Assembly: GCA_031288885.1 (NCBI GenBank)
Contig: JAITQP010000040.1
Span: 1 to 18,228, forward strand
From: Prevotellaceae bacterium
GTDB lineage: Bacteria; Bacteroidota; Bacteroidia; Bacteroidales; UBA932
Direction of reading: 5' to 3'
DNA: 18,228 bases
Under the pieces are notes generated by a model that saw only the letters and a program-made list of their open reading frames with translations, was not told the DNA's origin and searched no databases. The position numbers and the translations under genes were made by a program. Shown here piece by piece: positions 6,326 to 14,716 of this stretch (position 1 is its first letter; the number at the start of each line of letters is the position of its first letter).

Positions 6326-7822
6326 ATGAACAAGCACATCGCCATAGTTGGCAGCGGGTTGGGAGGTTTGGTTTGCGGCTACATTTTGGCCAAAAACGGC
6401 TACCGTATTACCATTTTAGAAAAAAATCCCCAGCCGGGCGGCTGCCTGCAAACGTTCGTCCGCCACGGGGCTAAGTTTGAAACGGGAATACACTACATTG
6501 GAAGCGTGGAGGAGGGGCAGGTGCTGCATCGGCTTTTTAGGTACCTCTCGCTACTGCCCGACGTGAAGCTGCGCTCGCTGGATAAAATGGCCTACGACAC
6601 CATCTCCATTGGCGGCAAGCATTTTCTGTGCGCCAACGGGCGTGAAAACTTTGTGGAGCAGCTGGCGCAGTACTTCCCGCAGGAGCGGGCAAACCTGCAG
6701 CGCTACTACAACACCATTGCGGATATAACGGAAAACCTGCCGCTGCACTCCCTGCGCACGCAGGCGTCGCTCGACAAGCTCAACCTCGCCTACCTGCAAA
6801 CGAGCACAAGCGAGTTTATTGAGTCAATCACGCCCAACCACCTGCTGCGGCAGGTGCTGTCGGGCAACTTGCCGCTGTACGGCGGCGTTTACGGAAAAAC
6901 TCCGCTCTACATTCACGCGCTCATACGCGACTTTTACAACAAAAGCGCCTACCGCATTGTAGGTGGCAGCGACGTTATTGCAAGGTCGCTCATCAAATCC
7001 ATTCGGGCAATGGGCGGCGAAGTGCGAACGTTGGCGCAGGTTACAAAAATTTGCTGCGACAGCGCAAAGGCTGTCGGCGTTACCCTGCAAAGCGGAGAGG
7101 AGGTACGCGCCGACTACTTTATTACCAACATACACCCCCTGCGCACCATTGAGCTGCTGGGCGATACAAACCTTATCCGAAAGGCGTATCGCGACCGCGT
7201 GGCAGGAATGAAAAATACCATATCCAACTTTACGGTGTACATCAAGTTCAAAAAAAATACCGTCCCGTACCTCAACACCAACATATTCTACCACGATAGC
7301 GGCGACGTGTGGGAGTGCGAAAACTACACGCAGGACAGCTGGCACAAAAGCTTTCTCTACATGCACGTCTGCTCGTCCGCCGACAGCCCGTTTGCCGAAG
7401 CGGCAGTTGCCATTGCCTACATGCGATTTGACGAGGTGGAGCGCTGGAAAAATACGCAGAGAGGGCAGCGCGGCAGCGACTACGAAGAGTTTAAGCGGCG
7501 CAAGGCCGAATGCCTCCTCGGCGAGCTGGAAAAACAAAATCCCGGAATTATGAACAACATTGAGGCATACAGCACCTCCACGCCGCTCACCTACCTTGAC
7601 TACACCGGCACCGAGCGCGGCTCAATGTACGGCGTGCTGCACGACTGCAACCAGCCGCTCCTGTCGGCGGTTTCGCAGCGCACAAAAATACCCAACCTCT
7701 ACCAAACAGGGCAAAATATTAACCTGCACGGCATACTTGGGGTTATGATTGGCGCGCTGATGACGGCGGGGGAGCTGTTGGGAACGGACAACGTGCTGGC
7801 GCAGGTAGCTAAGGCAGGCTGA
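6326..7822 (+). CDS. NAD(P)/FAD-dependent oxidoreductase, phytoene desaturase (CrtI)/retinol saturase-like
   Basis: The 498-residue protein opens with a dinucleotide-binding fold, IAIVGSGLGGLVCGY (G9-x-G11-x-x-G14), followed by the ribose-binding acidic residue E32 in ITILEKN and the PGGCLQTF loop. TGIHYIGS (53-60) is characteristic of the carotenoid isomerase/all-trans-retinol saturase branch of the CrtI family. The C-terminal FAD motif is present as TGQNINLHGILGVMIGAL from residue 461. Relatives desaturate, saturate or isomerise conjugated polyenes, and close Bacteroidota homologues occur in flexirubin-type loci. The substrate here is unknown; a polyene acyl chain is the best inference. Length is normal and no key motif is missing. 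It starts 24 bases after the hydrolase gene with an A-rich leader and ends 3 bases before the next start. Confidence 0.88.
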   Translation: MNKHIAIVGSGLGGLVCGYILAKNGYRITILEKNPQPGGCLQTFVRHGAKFETGIHYIGSVEEGQVLHRLFRYLSLLPDVKLRSLDKMAYDTISIGGKHFLCANGRENFVEQLAQYFPQERANLQRYYNTIADITENLPLHSLRTQASLDKLNLAYLQTSTSEFIESITPNHLLRQVLSGNLPLYGGVYGKTPLYIHALIRDFYNKSAYRIVGGSDVIARSLIKSIRAMGGEVRTLAQVTKICCDSAKAVGVTLQSGEEVRADYFITNIHPLRTIELLGDTNLIRKAYRDRVAGMKNTISNFTVYIKFKKNTVPYLNTNIFYHDSGDVWECENYTQDSWHKSFLYMHVCSSADSPFAEAAVAIAYMRFDEVERWKNTQRGQRGSDYEEFKRRKAECLLGELEKQNPGIMNNIEAYSTSTPLTYLDYTGTERGSMYGVLHDCNQPLLSAVSQRTKIPNLYQTGQNINLHGILGVMIGALMTAGELLGTDNVLAQVAKAG

Positions 7823-7825
7823 TAA

Positions 7826-8734
7826 ATGGCGCATAAAGAGCTTAAAAGTATGGTGCAACCCAAGCGCTGGTCGGGCGTTACCGGCGGCGGAAGCTTAGGG
7901 CGAAAAAGCTTGACGCTGCTGCTGCGATACGTAAATGTTACGGCGGTTTACGTAGCGTTGGCGCTCGTTGTGCCCTTTTATATGCTTTTTGCCCGGCGCG
8001 GATTTCTGGCCATTTACCGGTATTTCCGGAGGCAGTGGCATTTTTCGCCCCTTAAATCGCTCTGCAAAACCTACGTTAACCACTTCGTTTTTGGGCAGTG
8101 CATGCTCGACCGCTTTGCAATCTACGCAGGACAGCGCCGCCGCTTCACCTTCAGCCTTATTGGCAACGAGGTCTTCATGCGCCTGCTGGATGACCCAAAG
8201 GGATTTATTGTGGCCGGCGCCCACGTGGGAAACTTTGAAATAAGCGGCTACACGCTGCGGCAAGACAAAAAACGCATCAACACTATGGTATTTGGCGGCG
8301 AAAGCAGGGATATGATGGCGCAGAAGCTGGAAATGTTTGGAAAAAATAACATTTCGCTGCTCTCCGCGGAGCGCGACATGTCACACATTTTTGCCCTTAA
8401 CCGGGCGCTGCTGGAGGGCGAAATCGTGTGCATGACTTGCGACCGCAATGTGGGCAGCGCAAAAAGCGTTACCTGCCGCTTTTTGAACGGGGAGGCCGAA
8501 ATCCCGCAGGGCGCATTTGCGCTGGCTGCACATTTTGATGTTCCGGTAATTACCGTTTTTGTGATGAAAGAGGCGAGCACAAGGTACAACGTTTACGTAA
8601 GCGCCCTCTCCGCAGATGCAGCGAGCCGGCAGGAAAAAATCAGGCAGCTGGCGGTAGCGTACGCAAATACGTTAGAGGCCGTAGTGCGACGCTACCCCGA
8701 GCAGTGGTTTAACTTTTACAACTTCTGGGGCTGA
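7826..8734 (+). CDS. LpxL/HtrB-like lysophospholipid acyltransferase
   Basis: This 302-residue protein belongs to the lipid A acyltransferase (LABLAT) superfamily. It has an N-terminal membrane segment (about 30-55), then the catalytic HX4E motif as HVGNFE (H133, E138), and the family's typical ending QWFNFYNFW. Such enzymes transfer an acyl chain from acyl-ACP to a lipid acceptor at the inner face of the inner membrane. Versions in flexirubin and aryl-polyene loci are thought to attach the polyene acyl group to a lipid. True lipid A assembly is an alternative, but the operon places it with polyene/lipid export. It is the last gene of the operon, starting 3 bases after the oxidoreductase stop and followed by a possible hairpin terminator. 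Confidence 0.87.
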   Translation: MAHKELKSMVQPKRWSGVTGGGSLGRKSLTLLLRYVNVTAVYVALALVVPFYMLFARRGFLAIYRYFRRQWHFSPLKSLCKTYVNHFVFGQCMLDRFAIYAGQRRRFTFSLIGNEVFMRLLDDPKGFIVAGAHVGNFEISGYTLRQDKKRINTMVFGGESRDMMAQKLEMFGKNNISLLSAERDMSHIFALNRALLEGEIVCMTCDRNVGSAKSVTCRFLNGEAEIPQGAFALAAHFDVPVITVFVMKEASTRYNVYVSALSADAASRQEKIRQLAVAYANTLEAVVRRYPEQWFNFYNFWG

Positions 8735-8745
8735 CGCCTCAGGTC

Positions 8746-8772
8746 TTGGGGGAGATTTTAGGAGCTCCCCAA
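8746..8772 (+). terminator. Possible terminator of the exporter operon
   Basis: TTGGGGGAG (8746-8754) can pair with CTCCCCAA (8765-8772) with one bulged G and a 10-base loop. It lies 12 bases after the stop of the last operon gene. There is no T-run after it, so intrinsic termination is only possible. The rest of 8773-8843 shows nothing clear. Confidence 0.35.
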
Positions 8773-8843
8773 TCAAAAGGTTGTGGGCGATGCAACCCAA
8801 GTATCCCATATATTGTTAAGGCGCCGGAAGTGAGGTGCGTAGC

Positions 8844-9044
8844 TCATAAGCTCAATAAATAGCTACGAGACTCTTCTTTTGTCCTTAGCGCTATCCCTTT
8901 ACCCTCCTTTATCGCCTGCGACCCGCGATTTAATTTTGCAACAAGCTCTTCTATGCTCATCAAATCATTGTCGATTGGGGCATTGATATTTGCCGCGTAA
9001 AATGGTTTGCGCTGTGTTGCTGGTTGTGGTTTTGTTGCTATCAT
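8844..9044 (-). CDS. Small hypothetical protein, antitoxin-like, no toxin partner
   Basis: The frame is open from 9152, but the better start is the ATG at 9044, giving 66 residues beginning MIATKPQPATQR. That start is preceded by an A-rich leader of about 35 bases and an exact TACCTTTG promoter element at 9083-9090. The C-terminal half (SIEELVAKLNRGSQAIKEGKGIA) resembles the end of small Bacteroidota proteins that accompany RelE/ParE-type toxins, in which a helix is followed by a basic, glycine-containing turn. This is a resemblance by eye, not a family assignment. No toxin gene lies on either side: gltB ends upstream at 9178, and 8735-8843 is empty. It may be an orphan or remnant antitoxin. 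Confidence 0.55.
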   Translation of the reverse strand: MIATKPQPATQRKPFYAANINAPIDNDLMSIEELVAKLNRGSQAIKEGKGIALRTKEESRSYLLSL

Positions 9045-9082
9045 GATTTTTGGTGTTTTTTTGTTTGTTTCTTGGTTTCGGG

Positions 9083-9090
9083 CAAAGGTA
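9083..9090 (-). promoter_or_regulatory. -7 promoter element of the small antitoxin-like gene
   Basis: Minus-strand TACCTTTG matches TAnnTTTG exactly, about 38 bases before the ATG at 9044. No good -33 TTTG was found 19-21 bases upstream. This element rules out the longer start at 9152, which lies upstream of it. Confidence 0.6.
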
Positions 9091-9150
9091 CACCTAAAAC
9101 ATCTTGAGTATCTGTACCCATAAATTTTGCTGCACAAACTCCACAAAGCC

Positions 9151-9174
9151 ATTCCTAATCCGCAATTCCTAATT
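9151..9174. repeat. AATTAGGAATT-type repeat at the gltB 3' end
   Basis: On the minus strand, a few bases after the gltB stop, AATTAGGAATTGCG leads into ATTAGGAAT. It belongs to the same family as the repeat at the rsmI end (111-142). It fills most of the gap between gltB and the small downstream gene. Confidence 0.75.
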
Positions 9175-9177
9175 GAC

Positions 9178-12100
9178 TTAATAGTCTCGCTCCACGCTGG
9201 CTATTTTTGCCTTTAGCGCCTCCGACTTGCGGTCGTGGAGGATTTTTTTGTACTCAATGGGGGTTACCTTGATGAACTGCTCCACCATTTCGCTCCAGCT
9301 GTCCAGCATTCGCCTTGCGAGCGGGCTGCCGGTGTAGCGCAGGTGCTTTTTGAGCAAGTCCTTCAGCTCGTTTCGGTCGGGGGTTTCGTCCACCAGCGAG
9401 AGCTCCACCATCTCCATGTTGCAGAAGAAGTCGAAGTTTTGCTCCTTGTTCCAGACGTACGCCACGCCGCCGCTCATGCCGGCGGCAAAGTTGCGCCCCA
9501 CCGTTCCGAGTATCACGGCGCAGCCGCCCGTCATGTACTCGCAGCAGTGGTCGCCCGTGCCCTCTACCACGGCGGTTGCGCCGCTGTTGCGCACGCAGAA
9601 GCGTTCGCCCACCCGACCGTTGATGTACACCTCGCCGGAGGTGGCGCCATACAGCAGCGTATTTCCCGCTATCACGTTTTCTTCGGGGGCAAAGGTGCTT
9701 CCGGCAGGCGGCGTCACCACTATCCTGCCGCCCGATAGTCCCTTGCCGAGGTAGTCGTTGCTGTCGCCCTCGAGGAAGAACGTGAGCCCTGCGGCGAGGA
9801 ACGCCCCAAAGCTTTGCCCCGCCGAGCCTGCAAAGCGGCACGTAATGGCGTCGCTGGGCAAGCCCGCGTTGCCGTACTTTGCGGCGACCTCGCCCGAGAG
9901 CATGGCGCCCACCGCCCTGTCGGTGTTGGCTATGGCGTGGCGCAGCTCCACCGGCGCGCCGCTGTCCAGCGCCGGCTTTGCCTCCTTCAGCAGCTGCCGG
10001 TCGAGCACCTTTGCTATGAGGTGCTCCTGCGGCTTGGCGTTCCGTATGGGGTAGCGCGTTGCCTCCTTGGGGAAGTATATCAGGCGCGAGAGGTCAATTT
10101 TGCCGATTTTGGGGTTGCCGGCAAACTTTTGGGTGCTCTGCCGCAGCAAGTCCGACCGCCCGATAATCTCGTCCAGCGAGCGAAATCCCATCTGCGCGAG
10201 GTGCTCGCGCACCTCCTCCGCCAAAAAGAGGAAGAAGCTGAGCAGGTACTCCTCCTTTCCCTTAAAGCGCGCCCTCAGGCGCTCGTCCTGCGTAGCCACG
10301 CCCACCGGACAGGTGTTTACGTGGCACTTGCGCATCATTACGCAGCCCAGCACAATCAGGGCGCTGGTGGCAAATCCGTACTCCTCCGCGCCCAGCAGGG
10401 CGGCAATGATGATGTCGCGTCCGGTTTTGAGCTGCCCGTCGGTTTGGAGCGTCACCTGCGCGCGGAGGTTGTTTGCCACGAGCGTTTGCTGCGTTTCGGC
10501 TAAGCCAATTTCGGTGGGCAGGCCGGCATACTTGATGGAGCTCATGGGGCTTGCCCCCGTGCCGCCTTCGCCGCCGCTGATGATAATCATGTCGGCTTTT
10601 GCCTTTGCCACGCCTGCGGCGATAGTCCCCACGCCGCTTTCCGAAACCAGCTTCACGGAAATTCTCGCCCTTGGGTTAACGTTTTTGAGGTCAAAAATCA
10701 GCTGCGCCAAGTCCTCTATGGAGTAGATGTCGTGGTGCGGCGGGGGCGAGATGAGCGATATGCCCGGGATGGAGTGGCGCGTTTTGGCGATAACCTCGTC
10801 CACCTTAAACCCGGGCAGCTGTCCGCCCTCCCCGGGCTTTGCGCCTTGCGCCACCTTGATTTGTATTTCGTCGGCGTTGACCAAGTATTCGGCGGTTACG
10901 CCAAAGCGCCCCGACGCCACCTGCTTGATGGCGCTGCGCGCCGACGACCCGTCGGGGCGGGGCTTGAAGCGGTCGGCGTCCTCGCCGCCCTCGCCGGTGT
11001 TGCTTTTGCCGCCCAGCTTGTTCATGGCTAACGCCATTGCCTCGTGCGCCTCCTTGCTTATCGACCCAAAGGACATGGCGCCCGTAACAAAGCGGCGCGC
11101 GATGGCCTCCTTTGGCTCCACCTCCGCGAGGGGAACGGGCGGAAGTCCGGTGTCCACGTCGAGCAAGTCGCGGATGAATATGGGGCTGCTCTTGCCGTCC
11201 ACGGCGGCGGTGTACTCCTTGAACTTTTCGTAGGAGCCAAGGCGCGTGGCCAGCTGCAGCTTGGATATGGTTTCGGGGTTCCACGCGTGGATTTCGCCGT
11301 CCTTGCGGTAGGCGTAGAAGCCGTCGCTGCGCGGGTTGACGTCGTTTTCGGGGTCAAAGGCGCGCTTGAGCAGCAGCTCCTGCTGCCGCGCGACGTCCTC
11401 GAGGTCAACTCCCCCAATTTTGGTGGTAACGCCGCCAAAGTATTTTTCCGATAAGCTTTTGGAGACGCCAACCGCCTCAAATATCTTTGCCCCGATGTAG
11501 CTTCTCATGGTGGAGATGCCCATTTTCGACATAATTTTCAGCAACCCCTTGTCCACGGCCTTGATGTAGCGTTTTTCGGCGGTGGCAAAGTCGAGGCGCA
11601 GGTTTCCGTTTTTGATTTGGCTGTCGATAGCGGCGTAGGCCATGTAGGGGTTGATGGCGCTGGCGCCAAAGCCCAGCAGGAGGGCAAAGTGCATCACCTC
11701 GCGCGGCTCTGCGCTCTCCACAATCAGCCCAATTTGCACGCGCCGGCGCGCGGCTATCAGGTGGTGGTGCACCGCCGACAGCGCCAAGAGCGACGGTATG
11801 GGCGCCTTATCCTCCGTAATTCCCCTATCGCTGAGGATAATGTAGTTGTAGCCCTCGTCCACCGCCTTGTCGGCCTCCCTGCACAGCCCGTCGATAGCCG
11901 CCTCCAGCCCCTTTGCGCCCGACGCTACGTCGTAGAGCATGGGGATAGCGTAGGAGCGGAAACCTTTGTACTCGATGTGGCAAAGGATGTCGAAGTCGCG
12001 GTTGGTGAGGATGGGGCTTTTGAGCCGTATCATTTTGCAGAGGTCGGGGTTGGGCGAGATGAGGTTGTGGTCAAACGTGCCGATGTAGCCGGTGAGCGAC

Positions 12101-13665
12101 ATGACCAGCTCCTCGCGTATGGGGTCTATGGGCGGGTTGGTGACCTGCGCAAACTGCTGCCGGAAGTAGCGGAATAGGTTTTGCGGGCGGGCGGAGAGCG
12201 CCGCCAGCGGAACGTCGTTGCCCATGGAGCCCACCGGCTCCTTGCCCTCGTCGCACATGGGGACGATGAGCCGCTCCACCTCCTCCTTGGTGTAGCTAAA
12301 CGCTTGCAGCAGCTTGGGGTAGTCCTTTACCGCCTGCGTTACGTTTCGGCCCGAGGTAATTTTGTCGAGCTCCAGCCGGTACGCGTGCAGCCACTTTTCG
12401 TAGGGGTGCTCGCCGGCCAAAACGCTCTTGAGCTCGTCGTTGCGGAGGATGCACCCCTGCTCGGTGTCCACCAGCAGGATTTTTCCGGCCTGCAGCTTGC
12501 CCTTTTCGCGAATTTCGGACGGGTCGAAGGTGAGCACGCCCGTTTCGGAGGCCATCACCAGCGTGTCGTTTTGGGTGATGACGTAGCGCGCCGGACGCAG
12601 CCCGTTGCGGTCGAGCATGCCGCCCGCGTAGCGACCGTCAAAAAAGAGCAGCGTAGCGGGGCCGTCCCACGGCTCAAAGGCGATGGAGCAGAACTCGTAG
12701 AACGCCTTTAGCGACGCCGGAATGAGGTTTTTGTCGTTCCAGCTTTCGGGGATGAGCATGGAGAGCGCGTGCGGAAGCGACATGCCCGACATGACGAAGA
12801 ACTCCAGCGCGTTGTCCAGCGACGCGCTGTCGCTCATGCCCTCCTCCACGATGGGCAGCGCGTCCTTAACGCTAAAGTTTTCGGAGGTGAGCTGCTCCTC
12901 GCGCGCCTTCATCCACTCGCGGTTGCTGCGTATGGTGTTGATTTCGCCGTTGTGCCCCAGCAGGCGGAACGGCTGCGCCAGCTCCCACTTGGGGAACGTG
13001 TTGGTGCTAAAGCGGGAGTGCACCAGCGCAATCCCGCTGGTGAAGTAGGGGTCGCTCAAGTCCAAAAAGTACTCCCGCAGCTGGTGCGAGGTGAGCATGC
13101 CCTTGTAAACAATAGCCTTGGTGGAGAGGCTCACCACGTAGCACTCCTCCCGCGCCAGCTTGCGCTCAATAGCCTTGCGCAGGATGTATAGCCTCACGTC
13201 CAAGCCGTTTTTGCCGTCTTTGTCCACCAAAAAGAGCTGCTTTACGGCCGGCTCCGTGGCCGACGAGCCCGCGCCCAGAACGGCGCTGTTGACCGGCACG
13301 TCGCGCACGGCGAGCAGCGAAAACCCGCTACCCTCCACCTCCGCCTGTATAGCCTCCAGCGCGCGCCGCTGCTTAGCGGCGTCCTTTGAGAGGAATACCA
13401 GCCCCGTTCCGTAGTGCCCCCGTTCGGGCACCGGAATGCCGTTGAGCAGCGTAAATTCGTGGGGGATGTGCAGCATAATGCCCGCGCCGTCGCCGGTGAG
13501 CGGGTCGGCGCCCTCCGCGCCGCGGTGCACCATGTTTTCCAAAAGCCTCAAGCCCTTATCTACCGTATCGTGAGTTTTTGCCGAGTGAAGGTTAACCACC
13601 AAGCCCACGCCGCACGAGTCGTGCTCGGAGGATGGGTCATACAGTCCAGCGTTAGTGTTGGTCAT
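9178..13665 (-). CDS. gltB: Glutamate synthase large subunit (GltB/GltS type)
   Basis: This 1495-residue protein converts L-glutamine and 2-oxoglutarate into two glutamates, the GOGAT half of ammonium assimilation. The N-terminal class II glutaminase begins at DSCGVG, with C18 as the expected N-terminal nucleophile after removal of a 17-residue propeptide. A central linking domain follows. The FMN-binding synthase domain (about 820-1200) has the GKSNTGEGGED and GGEGGTGASP loops and the [3Fe-4S] cluster cysteines C1108, C1114 and C1119 (C-x5-C-x4-C). The GXGXG C-terminal helix domain (about 1260-1430) includes GLSGGRIVV and later GGCAVILG-type repeats. Length and motifs are complete. The NADPH-oxidising partner gltD is not adjacent. 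Either gltD is elsewhere or the enzyme is the ferredoxin-dependent form, which works as a single subunit; I cannot decide without an alignment of the ferredoxin loop. A TATCTTTG promoter element precedes it (13707-13714). Confidence 0.96.
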   Translation of the reverse strand: MTNTNAGLYDPSSEHDSCGVGLVVNLHSAKTHDTVDKGLRLLENMVHRGAEGADPLTGDGAGIMLHIPHEFTLLNGIPVPERGHYGTGLVFLSKDAAKQRRALEAIQAEVEGSGFSLLAVRDVPVNSAVLGAGSSATEPAVKQLFLVDKDGKNGLDVRLYILRKAIERKLAREECYVVSLSTKAIVYKGMLTSHQLREYFLDLSDPYFTSGIALVHSRFSTNTFPKWELAQPFRLLGHNGEINTIRSNREWMKAREEQLTSENFSVKDALPIVEEGMSDSASLDNALEFFVMSGMSLPHALSMLIPESWNDKNLIPASLKAFYEFCSIAFEPWDGPATLLFFDGRYAGGMLDRNGLRPARYVITQNDTLVMASETGVLTFDPSEIREKGKLQAGKILLVDTEQGCILRNDELKSVLAGEHPYEKWLHAYRLELDKITSGRNVTQAVKDYPKLLQAFSYTKEEVERLIVPMCDEGKEPVGSMGNDVPLAALSARPQNLFRYFRQQFAQVTNPPIDPIREELVMSLTGYIGTFDHNLISPNPDLCKMIRLKSPILTNRDFDILCHIEYKGFRSYAIPMLYDVASGAKGLEAAIDGLCREADKAVDEGYNYIILSDRGITEDKAPIPSLLALSAVHHHLIAARRRVQIGLIVESAEPREVMHFALLLGFGASAINPYMAYAAIDSQIKNGNLRLDFATAEKRYIKAVDKGLLKIMSKMGISTMRSYIGAKIFEAVGVSKSLSEKYFGGVTTKIGGVDLEDVARQQELLLKRAFDPENDVNPRSDGFYAYRKDGEIHAWNPETISKLQLATRLGSYEKFKEYTAAVDGKSSPIFIRDLLDVDTGLPPVPLAEVEPKEAIARRFVTGAMSFGSISKEAHEAMALAMNKLGGKSNTGEGGEDADRFKPRPDGSSARSAIKQVASGRFGVTAEYLVNADEIQIKVAQGAKPGEGGQLPGFKVDEVIAKTRHSIPGISLISPPPHHDIYSIEDLAQLIFDLKNVNPRARISVKLVSESGVGTIAAGVAKAKADMIIISGGEGGTGASPMSSIKYAGLPTEIGLAETQQTLVANNLRAQVTLQTDGQLKTGRDIIIAALLGAEEYGFATSALIVLGCVMMRKCHVNTCPVGVATQDERLRARFKGKEEYLLSFFLFLAEEVREHLAQMGFRSLDEIIGRSDLLRQSTQKFAGNPKIGKIDLSRLIYFPKEATRYPIRNAKPQEHLIAKVLDRQLLKEAKPALDSGAPVELRHAIANTDRAVGAMLSGEVAAKYGNAGLPSDAITCRFAGSAGQSFGAFLAAGLTFFLEGDSNDYLGKGLSGGRIVVTPPAGSTFAPEENVIAGNTLLYGATSGEVYINGRVGERFCVRNSGATAVVEGTGDHCCEYMTGGCAVILGTVGRNFAAGMSGGVAYVWNKEQNFDFFCNMEMVELSLVDETPDRNELKDLLKKHLRYTGSPLARRMLDSWSEMVEQFIKVTPIEYKKILHDRKSEALKAKIASVERDY

Positions 13666-13706
13666 GCGAAAAAGATATTTTGAATGTGTTCATATTTGAC
13701 GGGCTA

Positions 13707-13714
13707 CAAAGATA
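13707..13714 (-). promoter_or_regulatory. -7 promoter element of gltB
   Basis: Minus-strand TATCTTTG matches TAnnTTTG exactly, about 41 bases before the gltB ATG. The position expected for the -33 element lies within the heptamer repeats and is not TTTG. Confidence 0.6.
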
Positions 13715-13720
13715 CAAAAA

Positions 13721-13792
13721 ATAGTGATTAATGATTTAAGTAATGATTAATGATTGATGATTAATGGTTAATGGTTAATGGCGCGAAGCGTG
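13721..13792. repeat. Heptamer array plus GGCGCGAAGCGTG motif, left border of the abi island
   Basis: Many TTAATGA/TTAATGG units run from 13721 and end in GGCGCGAAGCGTG (13780-13792), the same junction as at 1181-1225. The array lies upstream of gltB and downstream of the abi gene. The GC-rich motif points toward abi. Confidence 0.8.
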
Positions 13793-13809
13793 GTATTTTT
13801 TGGGGGAGT

Positions 13810-14709
13810 TCAGGCTATCCACAGCGGTTCGTTTTGCCAATCGGCAGGAAAACCCATCGCCACTCTGTCCACATTGGGGTATTTCAAGAAAATATGCTCC
13901 AGCTTTTGCCTAAACGTATGCTTGGGATTAACGATGTTGAGCAGGTAAAGAATCATGGAAAGGGTGTAATACAGGCGATTGTTTCCGGTGTTTTTATTGA
14001 GGAGCCATTTACCAGCCGGATTTTTAGGAAATAAAGGTTGTATTCTTAGCCACCTGTTCCAAATACGAGTATGGTGGGCGCAAACATTCCGTACATAAAC
14101 GAAGCTGTGTAGCCACGAAGCAAAAACCTTATCCGACAATCCAAACATATTAGCAATTTCTTTTTTGGATTTGCAGGGTTTTAGCATGTCATACAAACGG
14201 GATAACGCTCCGAAAGAAGTAATTTCCAGCACAATAAAGGACGGCGGAAGCGGATTGGAGTATTTTGACTTGAAAGACAATATAAATTCCTCATCGCTCC
14301 GGTTAAGTTCATCCTGTATTTTGTTTAACGTCGCTTGATGCGCTTGTTGATTGGTGAACAAAGCTGAGTCTTCCATCCAAAAGGCATCATGCTCTAATGA
14401 GAGTATATAGGCTATTTTTGAGCGAACTGCCACCTCAATTTTTTCCAACTCGGAAATGATTAACTTCCGTAGCTCGCTATCAAATTTATACAAGCTAAAC
14501 GCCGTTTCAAAATCAGCATCCGGTTTGAAAACATGATTATGCTTGTCAGCCAGCAACGGATACCAGTAAGCGCTCATGCGATGATAGCTGATGTTTTCAA
14601 GTAAATGCATAGCTTTACTTTCATCGGCAAACTTCATCCCACGTGACTTAAGCAGCACAATTTGGTCGGGATGGGAAATAACCGATTTTGTATAAGGAAC
14701 TTTTAGCAT
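13810..14709 (-). CDS. Abi_2/AbiF-type abortive infection protein (HEPN RNase-like)
   Basis: This 299-residue protein matches the Abi_2 (AbiD/AbiF) family in length and motifs. The N-terminus has a helix like IVLLKSRGMKF. ISYHRMSAYWYPLL (about 40-54) is the family's RL-x-GYW-like segment. FDSELRKLIISELEKIEVAVRSKI follows. RNVCAHH holds R207 and H212, the RX4H motif of HEPN ribonucleases, with HTRIWNR directly after. Family members cause growth arrest or cell death on phage infection; AbiF has been described as an RNA-antitoxin system related to the ancestor of Cas13. The gene is visibly more AT-rich than gltB and secA beside it and is bordered by repeats, which suggests acquisition by transfer. 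The start at 14709 follows a hairpin with a U-tract and a weak leader. The motif is intact, so it is probably functional. Confidence 0.9.
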   Translation of the reverse strand: MLKVPYTKSVISHPDQIVLLKSRGMKFADESKAMHLLENISYHRMSAYWYPLLADKHNHVFKPDADFETAFSLYKFDSELRKLIISELEKIEVAVRSKIAYILSLEHDAFWMEDSALFTNQQAHQATLNKIQDELNRSDEEFILSFKSKYSNPLPPSFIVLEITSFGALSRLYDMLKPCKSKKEIANMFGLSDKVFASWLHSFVYVRNVCAHHTRIWNRWLRIQPLFPKNPAGKWLLNKNTGNNRLYYTLSMILYLLNIVNPKHTFRQKLEHIFLKYPNVDRVAMGFPADWQNEPLWIA

Positions 14710-14716
14710 AACAAGT

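Noticed and set aside
9045..9152. Longer start (9152) for the small minus-strand gene
   Set aside because: The promoter element at 9083-9090 lies inside that extension, and the A-rich leader fits the ATG at 9044.
13721..13792. Heptamer arrays as a CRISPR or tandem-repeat origin
   Set aside because: Units are about 7 bases without unique spacers of constant length. There are no cas genes and no initiator gene nearby.
13810..14709. Abi protein as a small Cas13-like effector
   Set aside because: It has one visible RX4H motif, about 300 residues and no repeat-spacer array. Abi_2/AbiF family membership explains it fully.
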